A stretch of 64,000 bases of DNA from Porites lobata (Eukaryota > Cnidaria > Anthozoa > Scleractinia > Poritidae): positions 3,111,001 through 3,175,000 of the forward strand of contig CALNXK010000020.1 in assembly GCA_942486035.1 (NCBI GenBank). Direction: 5' to 3'. The stretch's first letter is position 1; the number at the start of each line of letters is the position of its first letter. The position numbers were made by a program, and so were the translations under genes. This document shows, one piece after another, positions 12,531 through 24,100 of this stretch. The notes under the pieces were generated by a model. It saw nothing but the letters and a program-made list of their open reading frames with translations, did no database searches and was not told the origin of the DNA.

Positions 12531-14848
12531 TGACGGTAGACAAAGCAAGCGTGTTAAAAATTTTTGTCAGAGCCCTGCTTTGTTTTGTCTCTTCGTTAAT
12601 AACCCTTAGGAAGTTGGAAAGGTTCCTAAACTGAAATACAGAGCAAGACTTTTACAGAACCCGGAAATACAGTTATAATAGTTACATGTTCGCCAGTTAA
12701 AAATAAGCTGTTAATTATTAAGTAAACGAAAGGAGAAAAGTGTCAATCTTAAAAACTGAAATAAATCCGGTATAAGACTTTTTGTCAAATTCATATTGCA
12801 TAGTTGGCAGCAGAGGAAGTTAGAATTCTAAAAGGCTCTAATATTGGAGGAGAAGTAAATGAAACTTTAAGTTTGTTTAGTTACCGTACCTTTTTGTATG
12901 TTGTATGTTGAAGATTATCTCGCGTGTATCTTTCGAGTTCAACCTCTTCATAGTCATATACCGAATATCGTGTTATGATTTTGAATCTACTGACGAAAAT
13001 CTTTTGGTGTTACCATTCAAGTGGCATCTCTTCAGGAGTACTTTGACACGGTACTATTTATTTAGTATCTAGTTCTAACTTCTGATTCTGTGGACGAAAT
13101 CCCGTGGTTTTCTAAGTTTTGAATTTGTTTTTGAAATCCCGTGGCGTTACCATTCAAATAAATAAATAATGAAAACCCTTTGGTAGAACTTTTACCTAGC
13201 GCTCTCTTTTGCTTAGGATTTAACAAAAATTCTTTAAGATTATTTTGGAGCGAGAGGGTTATTTTAACTGTGTACCAGACGATCCTTATTGGGCAAATCC
13301 CCCGTATTTTCTGTTATGATTTTCCTGTTCGTACCTTAAGTTTCAAACTGAAGAAACTCTGTGTACATCGAAAACTCAGTCGAGGGAGCCTCACGTTTAT
13401 AATGCATGTCTGATCCAATATTTGTATTTCATCATTGGTTATAATGCATAGTCAAACAGAGACGGAAGTTTATACAACTTTAATATATTGTGGTATACCA
13501 CACACTACGGCAAGAGAGAAAAAGCGTTTCACTGGCCGGATAGAGAAAATTACCCGAAAACCTATTAGGTTTCTTCAAGGTAATTTTGATGAACTTCACT
13601 GATATGCCTTCTCTCTGGCAGTCATAGTTAATCCTGTTCTAGTTATCCAGCGGATATAGGTGGAAGATAAAAATAATAGGCGATGTGTTATTTCTAGTGC
13701 AAGAAACTTCTGCCGGCTAAACTTTTCACCCAACGCCAGTTTTCAACTTGATATCGCCATTTCAAAATCTACTTCAGTTATTAATCGAGGGTACGCTCAG
13801 GATAATTGGAGGCCAACAGACTTCTTATTTAGTCGAAAGCTGTAAGAGCGAAGCGATAAAACTTTTTAGGCCTGTCGATAAAAATCATATGATTTAAGAG
13901 CTAGGAAGCAATACTGTGCTATAAAGATTTAACAGAGTCTGTTATCAAAATTAATTTCTGATCAACTTTTCAGTCAAGAAGAAGTCGTTTTCTTCTTGAA
14001 AGTAAAGTTTAACGTAAACGACGTTTTACAAAAAAGGAACGAAGAAAAGACAAAAACGTAAATACGAATTAATTCATTTCCTTCATTAAGCAACTACTGA
14101 AACGCACACGCAATTAAGCTTCGAAAAGGGTACAGCAATCAAATGAGTTGCCTTTCGAACAGTCACTTTAAAACATCTACCTCGGACCTCAGTGAAATAA
14201 AAAGGGTTAAGTTCATTAAGGTCGGCATTACAGCGGATTGTCGATTCAGCTTCATAGTTTCCAGTTTGATTCAAAATAACAAAAACCAACTTTTGTCTTT
14301 GACGAGATCGAATGTCATGAGATTATACTGGAAATAAAATAATTAATTGTCTAGAAAAGGTCGTTACAAGGTGTCGATAGCTGATTGACTTTGTTTAGTT
14401 ATGAATTTGGTTTTTAAAATGAATCTAAAGTGAGATCGCATGCTGTATTGAAGTTATTGATAATAGAAAAAAAGGGAAAAATGCGACATTTCGTTCCTTT
14501 TCAAATCTAACTTGAACTCGATAAATCTGTAAAAAATCAAAATCAGAAGTAACACATTTTAGCTGTCTTTGCGAGAAATTCGAGCATTTCCATTTTGGTT
14601 GAGTTATGGCCAGCCACGATCGGTCTCAACTAGCAGATTATGTTTCGTTTTGTAGGCTATTTACAGCTGAGTTAAATGCGTGCACGGATTTGTTACTCCT
14701 GACTCGATCACAAGATTTAATTTCTTGTTTGGATAAAAAAACAATAATGATAAAAAAAAAATTTTTTTTAAAAATCAAATCGTTTTAGGCAGTGAGCCTT
14801 TTTCCTTTTGTTAACTTTCGTAATTTATTGATTTATGATTAACTTGGG
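12531..14848. other. No gene seen
   Basis: Spacer. Short frames such as plus 13180-13413 and 14143-14337 lack domains. Short phrases about AAATCCCGTGG and TTACCATTCAA recur around 12.99-13.17 kb but do not form a regular array. Confidence 0.45.
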
Positions 14849-14850
14849 GA

Positions 14851-15120
14851 GCAAGGATGGCGGAGCGGTGAGAGCACTCGCGCCTCCCACCAGTGTGGCC
14901 CGGGCTGAAATCCCGGCGTCGAAGCCATATGTGGGTTGAGTTTGTTGTTGGTTCTCTCCCTTGCTCCGAGAGGTTTTTCTCCGGGTACTCCGGTTTTCCC
15001 CTCTCCTCAAAAACAAACATTTTCAAATTCCAATTCGAGCAGGAATCTGGTAAACGAAGAGCCACTAAAATCTCTAACATCGTTATTATTATTATTGTTA
15101 TTATTATTATTTGATATTAT
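14851..15120 (+). mobile_element. tRNA-derived SINE with TTA-rich tail
   Basis: Near the 5' end TGGCGGAGCGG fits the tRNA/Pol III A-box consensus exactly. A degenerate B-box region follows (GGGCTGAAATCCCGG). The body continues through GTGGGTTGAGTTTGTTG, CTCCGAGAGGTTTTTCTCC and TACTCCGGTTTTCCCC, wording typical of a SINE widespread in anthozoans. It ends in a (TTA)n-like tail from about 15082. Several overlapping ORFs on both strands are artefacts of this insertion. Confidence 0.7.
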
Positions 15121-15937
15121 TATTAAATCTCGCGAAAAGGGCAAGCAGCCAGGTGATATCATGATGCATAAGCAGTCTTTTTGGCCATTATTACATGCAC
15201 TGCCGCCTGAGCTCTATCCACCAACTTCTTTTAAGAAGGAAGGATTTAGTCAGGATTAGTGAATCTTTTTTTTTTCCCCGAGGCGCCCGATTGTCAAAAA
15301 TGCCAACATTTCGATCAGAAAATGGAAATCGAACAATGAAACAAACAGCTCTACGCCATGATTCAGTGGTTCCGTGGTAGAGCATTAATAATGTTTTTAA
15401 GATCTTTTACGTCATTGTTCCTCTATCAATCAAGACATTGTTTCCTTCCCGGAAAAATCTCAGCCTTGTAAAATTTTTATGATTTTTACTATTCGTGGGC
15501 GCTGTGTGTATTTCACCAGGGTGCCTTTTACCTCGTATTATTTCCCTTTGTCACACTGAAATAAGGTACGGTTAAAAAAAAGTTCAGTCAGTACAGGGTA
15601 ACGGTTGTCTTATCTTGCAGTACACTCGGTGGTTTGAGTAGAAGTTTGACCCAGATATTTCTTTCAACGGACCATATTAACTTGGCAATTCGGAACTTTT
15701 GATCGAAAATTCGCCGCACTTCGTTTCCATTGAGAAACAATGCAATTCTTATAGCAAAATCAGATTACAAAGTTGGTGTTTCATTTATTAGACAATTTAA
15801 AACGATGCGAATTTAAAAACAAACAGCGAGCGATCAATCTTAGCTTTTAGGAGCATATTAGTGGATTTGAACGTGAGTTACGCCCTTTGATGCTCCTTGT
15901 CTTTATTGTAACGGTTCATTTTGTTTCTTGTTTTCAG

Positions 15938-17041
15938 CGCTGTTGAACTTAAAACAACGTCCACTGCAAAAAAATGGAAAATAACACGACGTCCGGCGTA
16001 AATAACAGCTCCACTACAAACAGCTCCACTACAAACTCCGATGAGCAGCAAAGCCAACAAAGCGATCCACACATGCGATTTATCATACTTATCATTTGCT
16101 GGATTTTTATTATCGTTGGAGTCATTGGGAATTCTCTGGTAATCGGAGTAGTGAAGCTTATTCGCAGCATGCACACCACAACCAACTATCTCCTACTCAA
16201 CGTTGCGTCTGCAGATATCACCACGCTGTTGTCTACAGCAATCCAGCTGATCACATCCATGCACTTGTCGAGATTCAGCAGCTTTCTTTGTAAGTTCGTC
16301 TCCAATGGAAACGTTTCTATAGTAACCCTTATAGTGTCGTCATACACTTTCACCCTTCTGGCGATCGAGAGGTACTACGCTCTAGTAAAACCGATGACAG
16401 CATCACGCAGGCTCAGAAATGACAATGTTGCTTACGTCATACTTGGAATCTGGCTTGTAGCCGTTGGATTAGTGACGCCATTGTTTGTGGTAGTAGATGC
16501 TAATTCTCATGGCGGTTGTGACCTTGGCGCCTCGGACAACAAGATGTTGATCTACGTTTACTGTCTGTTTACAATTTCCATTATCATCCCCTTCATAATA
16601 ATTGCAACTTGTTACCTTCGTGTCATCTATGGCATGCACTTCAAAAAAACCATATGCAGTAATCAAAGCGAAAGAGTCGATACGCGACAGGAAATAACTG
16701 AAAAACACAGACTGGTGAAAGTTCTCATATTGTTGACTGCGGTGTTCTTCACTGCGTTTATCCCGTATAGTTTTCTGTTGATCATGGATTTTAGCAACAT
16801 TTACTCTTCAGATGTAATAAATCTCCAGTACAGCGCACAGTTTCTCACGCTCTTGAATTGCTCTGTGAATCCTTTCATTTACGCATTCCAAAGCTCTAAC
16901 TACAGACGGGGCTACGCGCTTGTTTTCAAAAAACTGTTTTGCCGCGACAAGTCTGTGAATGCCATTGAATTACGCCAGGTGTGTACTAACAGTTCTCTGC
17001 GCATCGCGGTTGTTGGGATTTCAAAGCAAAATGGGAGTTAG
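15938..17041 (+). CDS. Class A (rhodopsin-like) G protein-coupled receptor
   Basis: Coding runs from ATG 15974 to TAG 17041: 355 residues, one coding exon. It should be a plasma-membrane receptor signalling through heterotrimeric G proteins. Seven hydrophobic segments are visible (about 37-62, 70-95, 108-130, 152-174, 191-217, 246-272, 283-304). Class A landmarks are GN at 52-53 in TM1, Asp81 in TM2, Cys106 at the top of TM3 with Cys182 in loop 2 (likely disulfide), ERY 132-134, Trp160 in TM4, Pro206 in TM5, Pro264 in TM6, NPFIY 299-303 and a possible palmitoylated Cys323. The usual TM6 CWxP tryptophan is absent (TAFIP here). The N-terminus is Asn/Ser/Thr-rich with several N-glycosylation sequons and a duplicated NSSTT unit. 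A clear acceptor (TTCTTGTTTTCAG) ends at 15937, so a spliced 5' UTR is likely. The ligand cannot be inferred; peptide or amine receptors are both possible. Confidence 0.9.
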
Positions 17042-17103
17042 ATTCGGAATCGAAAAAAGGAAGCTTAAGCAACAACGAGGGCGAAGGCTACCAAAACATC
17101 ACT

Positions 17104-17450
17104 TAAAAAGAGAAGTCGCGCTGCCTCAAACTTTATAGCGCTTATTCCATCTCGTTTAATTCGTCAAATGTTGGAAAAGTTTTTTGGAGTTGAATTCTAA
17201 AGGACTGTATCAAAGTTCAGGAAAAGGAAAGGAAAGTTGTTGTCTTGTGTTACCGTCCTGCACAAAACGTAAACTTAGGTACTTTCACGCTGTAGTCGTG
17301 CAACGACGGCCGAGAAATGCACAAGACAGCGTGATGCACGTGCAGAGTTGTTGTTTTGCCAAAAAAACCTATTTAATTTTTTTTTTATCGTTTTCGTTGC
17401 CGTTGCCGTCGTCGTTGCGCCCTAAGCTCCCTAATATGCACGGGAAACGG
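17104..17450 (+). repeat. Repeat family R1, second copy
   Basis: Contains the family blocks CACTTAAAAAG, GGAGTTGAATTCTAAAGGAC, TGTATCAAAGTTCAG, a GCAACGACGGCC-like block, GTGATGCACGTGCAGAG and TGTTTTGCC..AAAAACCTATT, which match the complement of 28.23-28.68 kb in order. The 112-codon frame at 17184-17522 lies in this repeat, has a paralogous frame in the 28 kb copy, and is not a gene. Confidence 0.65.
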
Positions 17451-19210
17451 GATACCAAAAATATCCATCGGGATAAGGGTAAAGCGATTGAGGGGAAAAT
17501 GTGGATTGGGATGACGGGATGAAAGACTCCTACTGTGTACCCGTACTTTACGGACTCGGTGTCTGAATTTATCATTGTGAATAGATGGGCGTGGATGTCC
17601 ACAAAAGGTTTCCAAATCCGATTAGATTAAAACTAGTAACAACCAAAAGGTTACGGAGTGCGAGCGACAACGATCGAAGATCGAAACGCTTTTGCTCCAT
17701 CGCTGTGCTTTGCGTATGTTTCACGTGACAGATAGTCAAAACACGCGTGATCAGATTACGAGTGATAAAAGGTCCAAACGCGCGTGATCAAATTGCGTTC
17801 TGTACATTCCATTCATTCTTATTAGAAGTCCAATCGAATGCTGGCTACATACATAGGAAGCATGCGTAATAACAACCTAGGGATTAGGATTGCGGGCTCC
17901 TCTTGTCGCCGGCAATAAATGATCAAAAATTACAGTCATACTTTACCGGTGCGATGTACGGGTGTGTTTTGAATTTGAATTTTGAGGTTAGCCGGCGCGA
18001 GGTCTGGCACCGATGAAAGTTCGGAGATCCCTCGTATAAACTCGGATACTTTACGTCATTCTCGGCTGTAACCTGCGATCAGGCGATTTTTTTTTAGGTT
18101 ATCTCGGCTGGTGATTGGTTATTCCGAGAATTTTTGAAACTTGGGACTGTCCCAGACCCGCGAGAAATTTGGTTCCAGTCGACCGAAAAATTACACACAA
18201 GTCAATGAGTGAGTAATTGAAAAAGAGAGTTGGTAAATTAACAGAAGGCCAGTAAATGAACGAACGAACACAACACAATGTGACAATACGCAACAAATAT
18301 ATGTAATTACTCGTCCGATAATTCATTAATTTTTCTCAGTATTCGAGCGGGTGCGAATATATCAGAGATTAATTAGGTTCAAACGTATAACAATATGAAT
18401 AGACTCAATTTCGGTACCCTCAATTTTGGTCACAAGGCAGGTCACGTTATGTATCATTATGTATCATTATGTACCCAATATATATCGGTATTTATAACAT
18501 TACTGATGCAGTATTCTTTGTACATATGTTATTATTAACTAACCATGGAAAACATTGCCGGCATCCTACAATATTGATGAGATACGGTATAGCTTGGCAA
18601 TTGACAATGCTTTCTTATGGAATATCAAAAAATATCCCACGGGCCTGGACTCTTGATTTTCCTTAGAATGCGCAAATGAGTATTTTTTGTTTTAGGTGAA
18701 CTCGTAAAAAAGCCACTTAAAAAGAGAAAACAATATCACGAGGTAACTCTTACGGAGGGGAAAACAAATAGTGAAAATAATACTATTACTTAGAGACAAG
18801 TGTAAATAAAATGTAGAATGTAACTCAAAGAAGAATTAAAAGACTATTCTTTAGGGAATGTGCAGACTTTTCTCTTGTGAATGGATAGTTCCTCTACATT
18901 AAAGAAAAGACTACCTTGGCCTTTAGTTGATAAACCAATCGAGAAGAGTTACGCTGCGTGACAACCTTAATAACGGTTTTGAAGGAGACTTCCATCGGGA
19001 CCTTCAGGATGCGCTTCCAAAATTATGTTATCCATGCAGTAAATTAAGGCTTAAGAGCCATGCTAGAAATTAGCAGCAAATACTGAACAGGAAATTCGAA
19101 CACTTCACCTTCATAGTAAAGGGATAAAGCATTTCTACAAGAGAAACTAACATACCTCGTCCCCAGGGTCTTCTCGATTTCCAATATGGCGAGCTAATAA
19201 AAACAGTAAA
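17451..19210. other. No gene seen
   Basis: Spacer after the receptor gene. The phrase AACGCGCGTGATCA/ACACGCGTGATCAGA occurs twice near 17.74-17.79 kb. Short ORFs are domain-free. Confidence 0.4.
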
Positions 19211-19212
19211 AA

Positions 19213-19750
19213 GGCACATGAGCAGCCATTTAAGTGTACATACCTCATAAAAAGCTGTCCTTGTTATGTTTCTTAACGTTTCCTGTCCCATCAATGCCGT
19301 TCTAGCAAGTTTTGATGTTCTGGTTTTTAATATAACTGACAGGAAAACTCGGCTGTCCTTCCACGTGTCCAACACTGCCCGATGAGAAACCTCCATAAAT
19401 CACCTTCGTTCGACTCCAATCAGCTCTAGATCGCTGCTTTAGCATAAAACGAATATTGTCCTTTCCAAAAAGCGTTAGTTTAGTTCCAGACATTAAGCCG
19501 CGTCCTCAAAAAGAAGAGAAATATAACAACAAATTCGAACTTGGCGCTTCTGTCAATGTGGTCTTGGCTTACTTAGTAGCCACGCCGCATAGTAAAATAC
19601 CCTCGGCGGGGAGGGACAGGGGAGCAGACTGCCCTTTTTAACAAGAAAAAACGACCGGCATAGCATTGATGGGACAGGAAACAGAAAGAAAACATCACAA
19701 AGTTATCTATTTATGAGGTATATACACTTAAAGGCTGCCCGTGTACATTT
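19213..19750. repeat. Imperfect inverted duplication with splice-donor-like centre
   Basis: A block at 19215-19306 on the minus strand (GCATTGATGGGACAGGAAAC ... TTTATGAGGTATGTACACTT) has a diverged inverted copy at 19651-19742 on the plus strand (GCATTGATGGGACAGGAAAC ... TTTATGAGGTATATACACTT). The minus arm sits in a 108-codon frame and contains a good donor (GAG|GTATGT), so it may be an exon fossil. No product is recognised. Confidence 0.5.
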
Positions 19751-19881
19751 TTGATGTTTTATCAATATAAATGCTCAGAACTCCTCTGTTATGACACTGA
19801 GGGTCCTGCTGGGAACAGTCAAAACATTAACCAACTCGGGGTCTTGTAATGAAAATTTAAGATCCAAGTGAAAACTATATT

Positions 19882-19910
19882 TAAGCAATAGAAAACGTTT
19901 TCCGTGTTTG

Positions 19911-19955
<45 letters not shown>

Positions 19956-20121
19956 GTTATGCAAACCCGAGACGCGCGTTCTCGCGAGACTCGTTTCCCT
20001 CGCCCAAATAGGAGAGCTTGCTCGCAGGCTAGGTTTGCATAACCGTCGAGAGTTCTCCCAACGCCTCGAGTGTTTATATCAGGCTATACAAACACAAGAA
20101 AAATGTTTTTCTATTGCTTTT
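19882..20121. repeat. Foldback element
   Basis: Outer arms AGCAATAGAAAACG..TTT and CATAGCCTGATATAAACACG are answered by CGAGTGTTTATATCAGGCTAT and a TTTTTCTATTGCTTT-like arm. A second inner pair, GTTATGCAAACC and GGTTTGCATAAC, flanks a GC-richer loop. No target-site duplication was resolved. Confidence 0.65.
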
Positions 20122-21061
20122 ATAAAATAACTTTCCCGAGAAAAAAACGCAAAACTCTTTGTATGGCACTGATTAAAAGAGAAATTCTTACCAGGCGCAA
20201 AATCTTGCCTACGAAGTCTTGCACGCGTAATCAGTTCTTGTTTTGAAAAAAGATGCTTTGCAAAATACGGATTTTTCTCGCTTAAAATGCCAGCTTAAGC
20301 GAAGAAAAATTGACTCACCTTCTTTGTAACGATTTTCCACGTTTCAGCCGACGAGGGAATGGGTAAATAAAGTAAACTTGTCGAGTTTTGAACTCGAAAA
20401 CTTTTTCAAATTCGTCTTGCGTGATTAGCGCTCGAAACAACTTGACACATTTTGATGTCCGTGTAAGAGCCACGCTAGTTTCCGCTTAGCTCAATATCAC
20501 TTTTGTGACTTTTTAGTGCTCTTGAGCTTAGCAATTTTTTTAAGCAAGCAAGCAATGGCAGGCTTGGTCGGTCACATTTAAACGAGCTAGGAATTCGCTA
20601 AATAAACAAAAATTGGTCAAGCAAGCAAGCGCGGTTCTATGGTTCTGGATTTGCGTTCTTCTCGTGCTCAGGAACATATGGGTCCCTCTCTCCTGTATTT
20701 TCTTACGCCTTCTCCTAGGCATCACGTTTCAAGCATTAAAAGGAAGTAGGTTGAAAATCTTACTGTTTGGATTCCAGTTTGGGAAAATCCCGGGCGGAAG
20801 AATCTTAAGAAAAGAAAAGCTGCATGTGAGATACACGCCGATGTTTTTTTTTTTTAAGTGCGGCCAAAAAGCAATTATATGTGTTCAGTTTCCTTTGACA
20901 GCTAAAAAATTTGTTGATCAGCTGTAGCTGTAAAGCAAATGATAAAGCTTTCTTGCTTTATTTAAGATTTATAAGATTTAAGGGTCTGATTTTTTGTTTA
21001 CTTCCGTTTCTAAAAGTTGCTAAAAATAAACTAAAGACTGTTACGTCATAGGAACAAAGAA

Positions 21062-21070
21062 TCACGTGAC
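21062..21070. promoter_or_regulatory. CLEAR/E-box-like TCACGTGAC upstream of GABARAP
   Basis: TCACGTGAC lies about 115 bp before the GABARAP start codon. It contains the palindrome TCACGTGA, the core bound by MiT/TFE factors (TFEB) at autophagy and lysosome genes in vertebrates. A GCGCCATTTTG stretch at 21092-21102 resembles a YY1 site. The site match is seen; its use here is inference. Confidence 0.45.
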
Positions 21071-21184
21071 CACTACGAAAACATACATTTAGCGCCATTT
21101 TGTTTCTGTTTTGAGGAGGTACGGTGTTGTTCTTCGCTTCAGATATTAACCGAAGGAGTATTAAGTCCTTTCCAAAGCAGATAA

Positions 21185-24100
21185 ATGAAGTGGGAATATA
21201 AGGAAGAGCATCCCTTCGAAAAACGACGGGCTGAAGGCGAGAAAATTCGCAAGAAGTACCCCGATAGAGTTCCGGTGAGTCGGCTCAGCAAGCTTGAAAT
21301 TTTGTGGTAACTTCCTGTCAGCAAGTTTATCGAATTTGTTTTAAGCAACAAGGATGTTCCTAAGATTTCCGACTCTGAGATCTTTAAATGCTTAGCTAGG
21401 AAGAATTTATTTCCATTTTCTGACTGATCGATTGGTAGGAAAAAAAGGCACTAAACCTTTAATATTTTGCAAATTTGTATGGCGTCAGATCTTATTTTGC
21501 AACGTCACCAAGGGGTGCAACTTATTTTCAGATCTAAGTAAATTCCACATCGTTGAACTAAAACATACATTACTGACTCTTGTCCTCTTTGTTTGATAAT
21601 TACAGTTAAAGAATAGATACCTGTTTGTAGTATGCGCCGAAAAATTGCCTAAGCTTAAAAAACAGTCTTGCAGCTGGTCGCTCTTCACAAGACCTCCCCG
21701 AAAAGATTAAGCTTATGTTTAAGTTAAAAAGTGCAATAGTATTTCACTTTCGTGTAATTGAAACCAACCAATACACAGCATTACGGAACTAAAAGTATTT
21801 AAATTTAATGATTTTTAACTTGAACACTATGAAGAGTTAACCCATTCGTGTTGACGCCCAAAGTATGAGTGTGAAAGGTTTGAACCCAGGAGTCATTTCA
21901 AAAGGTTGAGTTGATCGTCCGGGTGAACGTAGTCCTGAATAGGACTGTTGTTTTTGACAGTGACTGACGTTTCAACAACCTGTGCGGTAGTCATCTTCAG
22001 AGTCAAAGTGAGTTGTATCTCGTCAGTTGATGGTATTATACTCTGGTTATTGATCTGATTGGTCAATTATGTCGTGATGTTATTGGTCGTCTGTCAGTTA
22101 AGCCGTGATGTTATTGGCTATGAAGACTCGTAATCAGTGATTGGTGCATTTCGATCCGTCTATTGTCGCCAAAAAAAACAGTCGTCTATTGTTAGTCAAA
22201 TTGTTAGTTCTCCAGTTGTTCTCTCGTAGTTAGTTTTGCTTGATCTCGTCAATAAGTCGTTTGTACGGCACTGGTAACTGTTGACTACGATTCAGTGGCG
22301 TTTGTTCTAAGTTAGTAAACCAGCTTTCTAAAGTAAGACGTTGATAGTAGTCTGTAGAATACGTTATACAGTCATGTCGTAGAGTCCCAGTCAATTTGAT
22401 GTTTCGTCTTTAAATGGTGCTCAGCAATGTGATTGTTGACGTCACCCTTCCTTGTCGCGCGTTTGTGTTCGGTCAGTCGCGTGCTTAGGTTTCTGCCGGT
22501 ATCACCAATGTAAGAAGCCTGGCAGTCGCAGCATTTGATCTTGTATACTGCTCCCTGTCTGTCCTCTGGTTTGTCTTTGTCCTTGACATTAGTTAAGCAG
22601 TCGCCATAAAGTGGTTATCGGTTTGTGCGCAACACGTATATTGTAAGGTTGTAATATATGTGCAATAGTTTCAGAGGTGCCTCTGATGTACGGTAGAGTT
22701 GCTGTTGTAACAGGGCCACAGTTGGACCCGGACGATCAAACTCAACCTTTTCAAAGTCTGGGTATTAATAAAATAATCATTTAGCGATATGCCAGACTGA
22801 CCAGGCGGCATTTGATCAAAAGATGGATAATTTAACAGTTAATGAATAAGGCTGAGTATCTTATGAAGAATTATGGAGATCGAGGAGGGTGTTATACAGC
22901 CTCGATGGATAACACGTTCCGAGATCTCCATAATTCTTCATATGATACAAAAACCGAATTCAATAACTGTTTTATTATTCACTCAAAACAATTCCTATTT
23001 TAAAAACATAGCTAAAACATGCTTACCTCCGTCGATCCATCGACGTTCAGTTCATCTTCGATAGTGTACATTTGAGTTTGTCCAGCTCCGCAAATATTCT
23101 CCAAATAGCAGATGTCGCTTTTCGAGTTGTCTTCTTGCTGTTCTTGCCATGTTTCTTTCGCCTAGTTCTTACTCTTGAAACGAGTGAAATGTCCGCCATT
23201 TTTTCAAGTTTATAACCAAAACAAGTCAACCTCGTCCCCAGGTCTTCTCAGTTAACGGTGCCTTAACCTGCGAAAACACTGCATTTTTGACGTCATTTCC
23301 TCTGTAAAGTCAAATTTCTTCCAAATTTGGTCATCAGTAACTGGTTATGGTGAATTAAACGTGTGCTTTTAGCCAATCAGAATTGGGGAAATATTTTGAA
23401 TGAATAATAATAACAATTATTGGATGAGGCTGAGTGTCATCGTAAGATTTTTCTATTTTGGGGATCGAGGGGGTTGTTAATCAGCCTTGGTGGACAACAC
23501 CCTCCGAGATCTCCATAATTCTTTAGATGATACGAAAGCTGAATTCAATAATTGTTTTATCATTCATTCAAAATAATTCCTAGTTTAAAAACAGGCTAAA
23601 ACTTAACATGCTTACTTCCATTAATGTTAACTTCATCTTCAGTTACCTTTATATCAGCAAGTTTAGGCAAAAAAGTGGTTTTCAGAACTGCAAATATTCT
23701 CCAAATAGCAGACGTCATCCGTCAAGTTGTCTTCTTGCTATTTTTGCTATGTTTTTAGCCAATAGTTTGCCTATTTCTTCATCAGGAAATGATTAAAATG
23801 TTCAGCCATGTTATGCTCATTACTAAAACCTCGTCCCCAGGTCTTCTCAGTTTGCTGTTCAGTTTTCTTGCAATTATGCTGCACAGTTGGCATCATTTTT
23901 TACATATCACAACATTCTTGCAACTGTGGTAGACAGTAGCTGGTTGTCATGTGAATGCAATCAGTTTGTCTAATACAGGTACTTATCCAATGGATATTTT
24001 TTGCACAGAATAAATGAAGGGGCACGTTCAGCCTCAAGAAAATTTGCAACCAAAGTGAAGCATTCCATTTTCCTTCTTACAAAATTGTTGATAACTTATC

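Noticed and set aside
14811..15259. Several 60-107 codon ORFs around 15 kb
   Set aside because: They overlap the SINE and its TTA tail; anthozoan SINE copies produce the same peptides.
17184..17522. 112-codon plus-strand ORF as a gene
   Set aside because: It lies in repeat family R1 and has a similar frame in the transposon-like copy at 28.23-28.68 kb; the similarity reflects the repeat.
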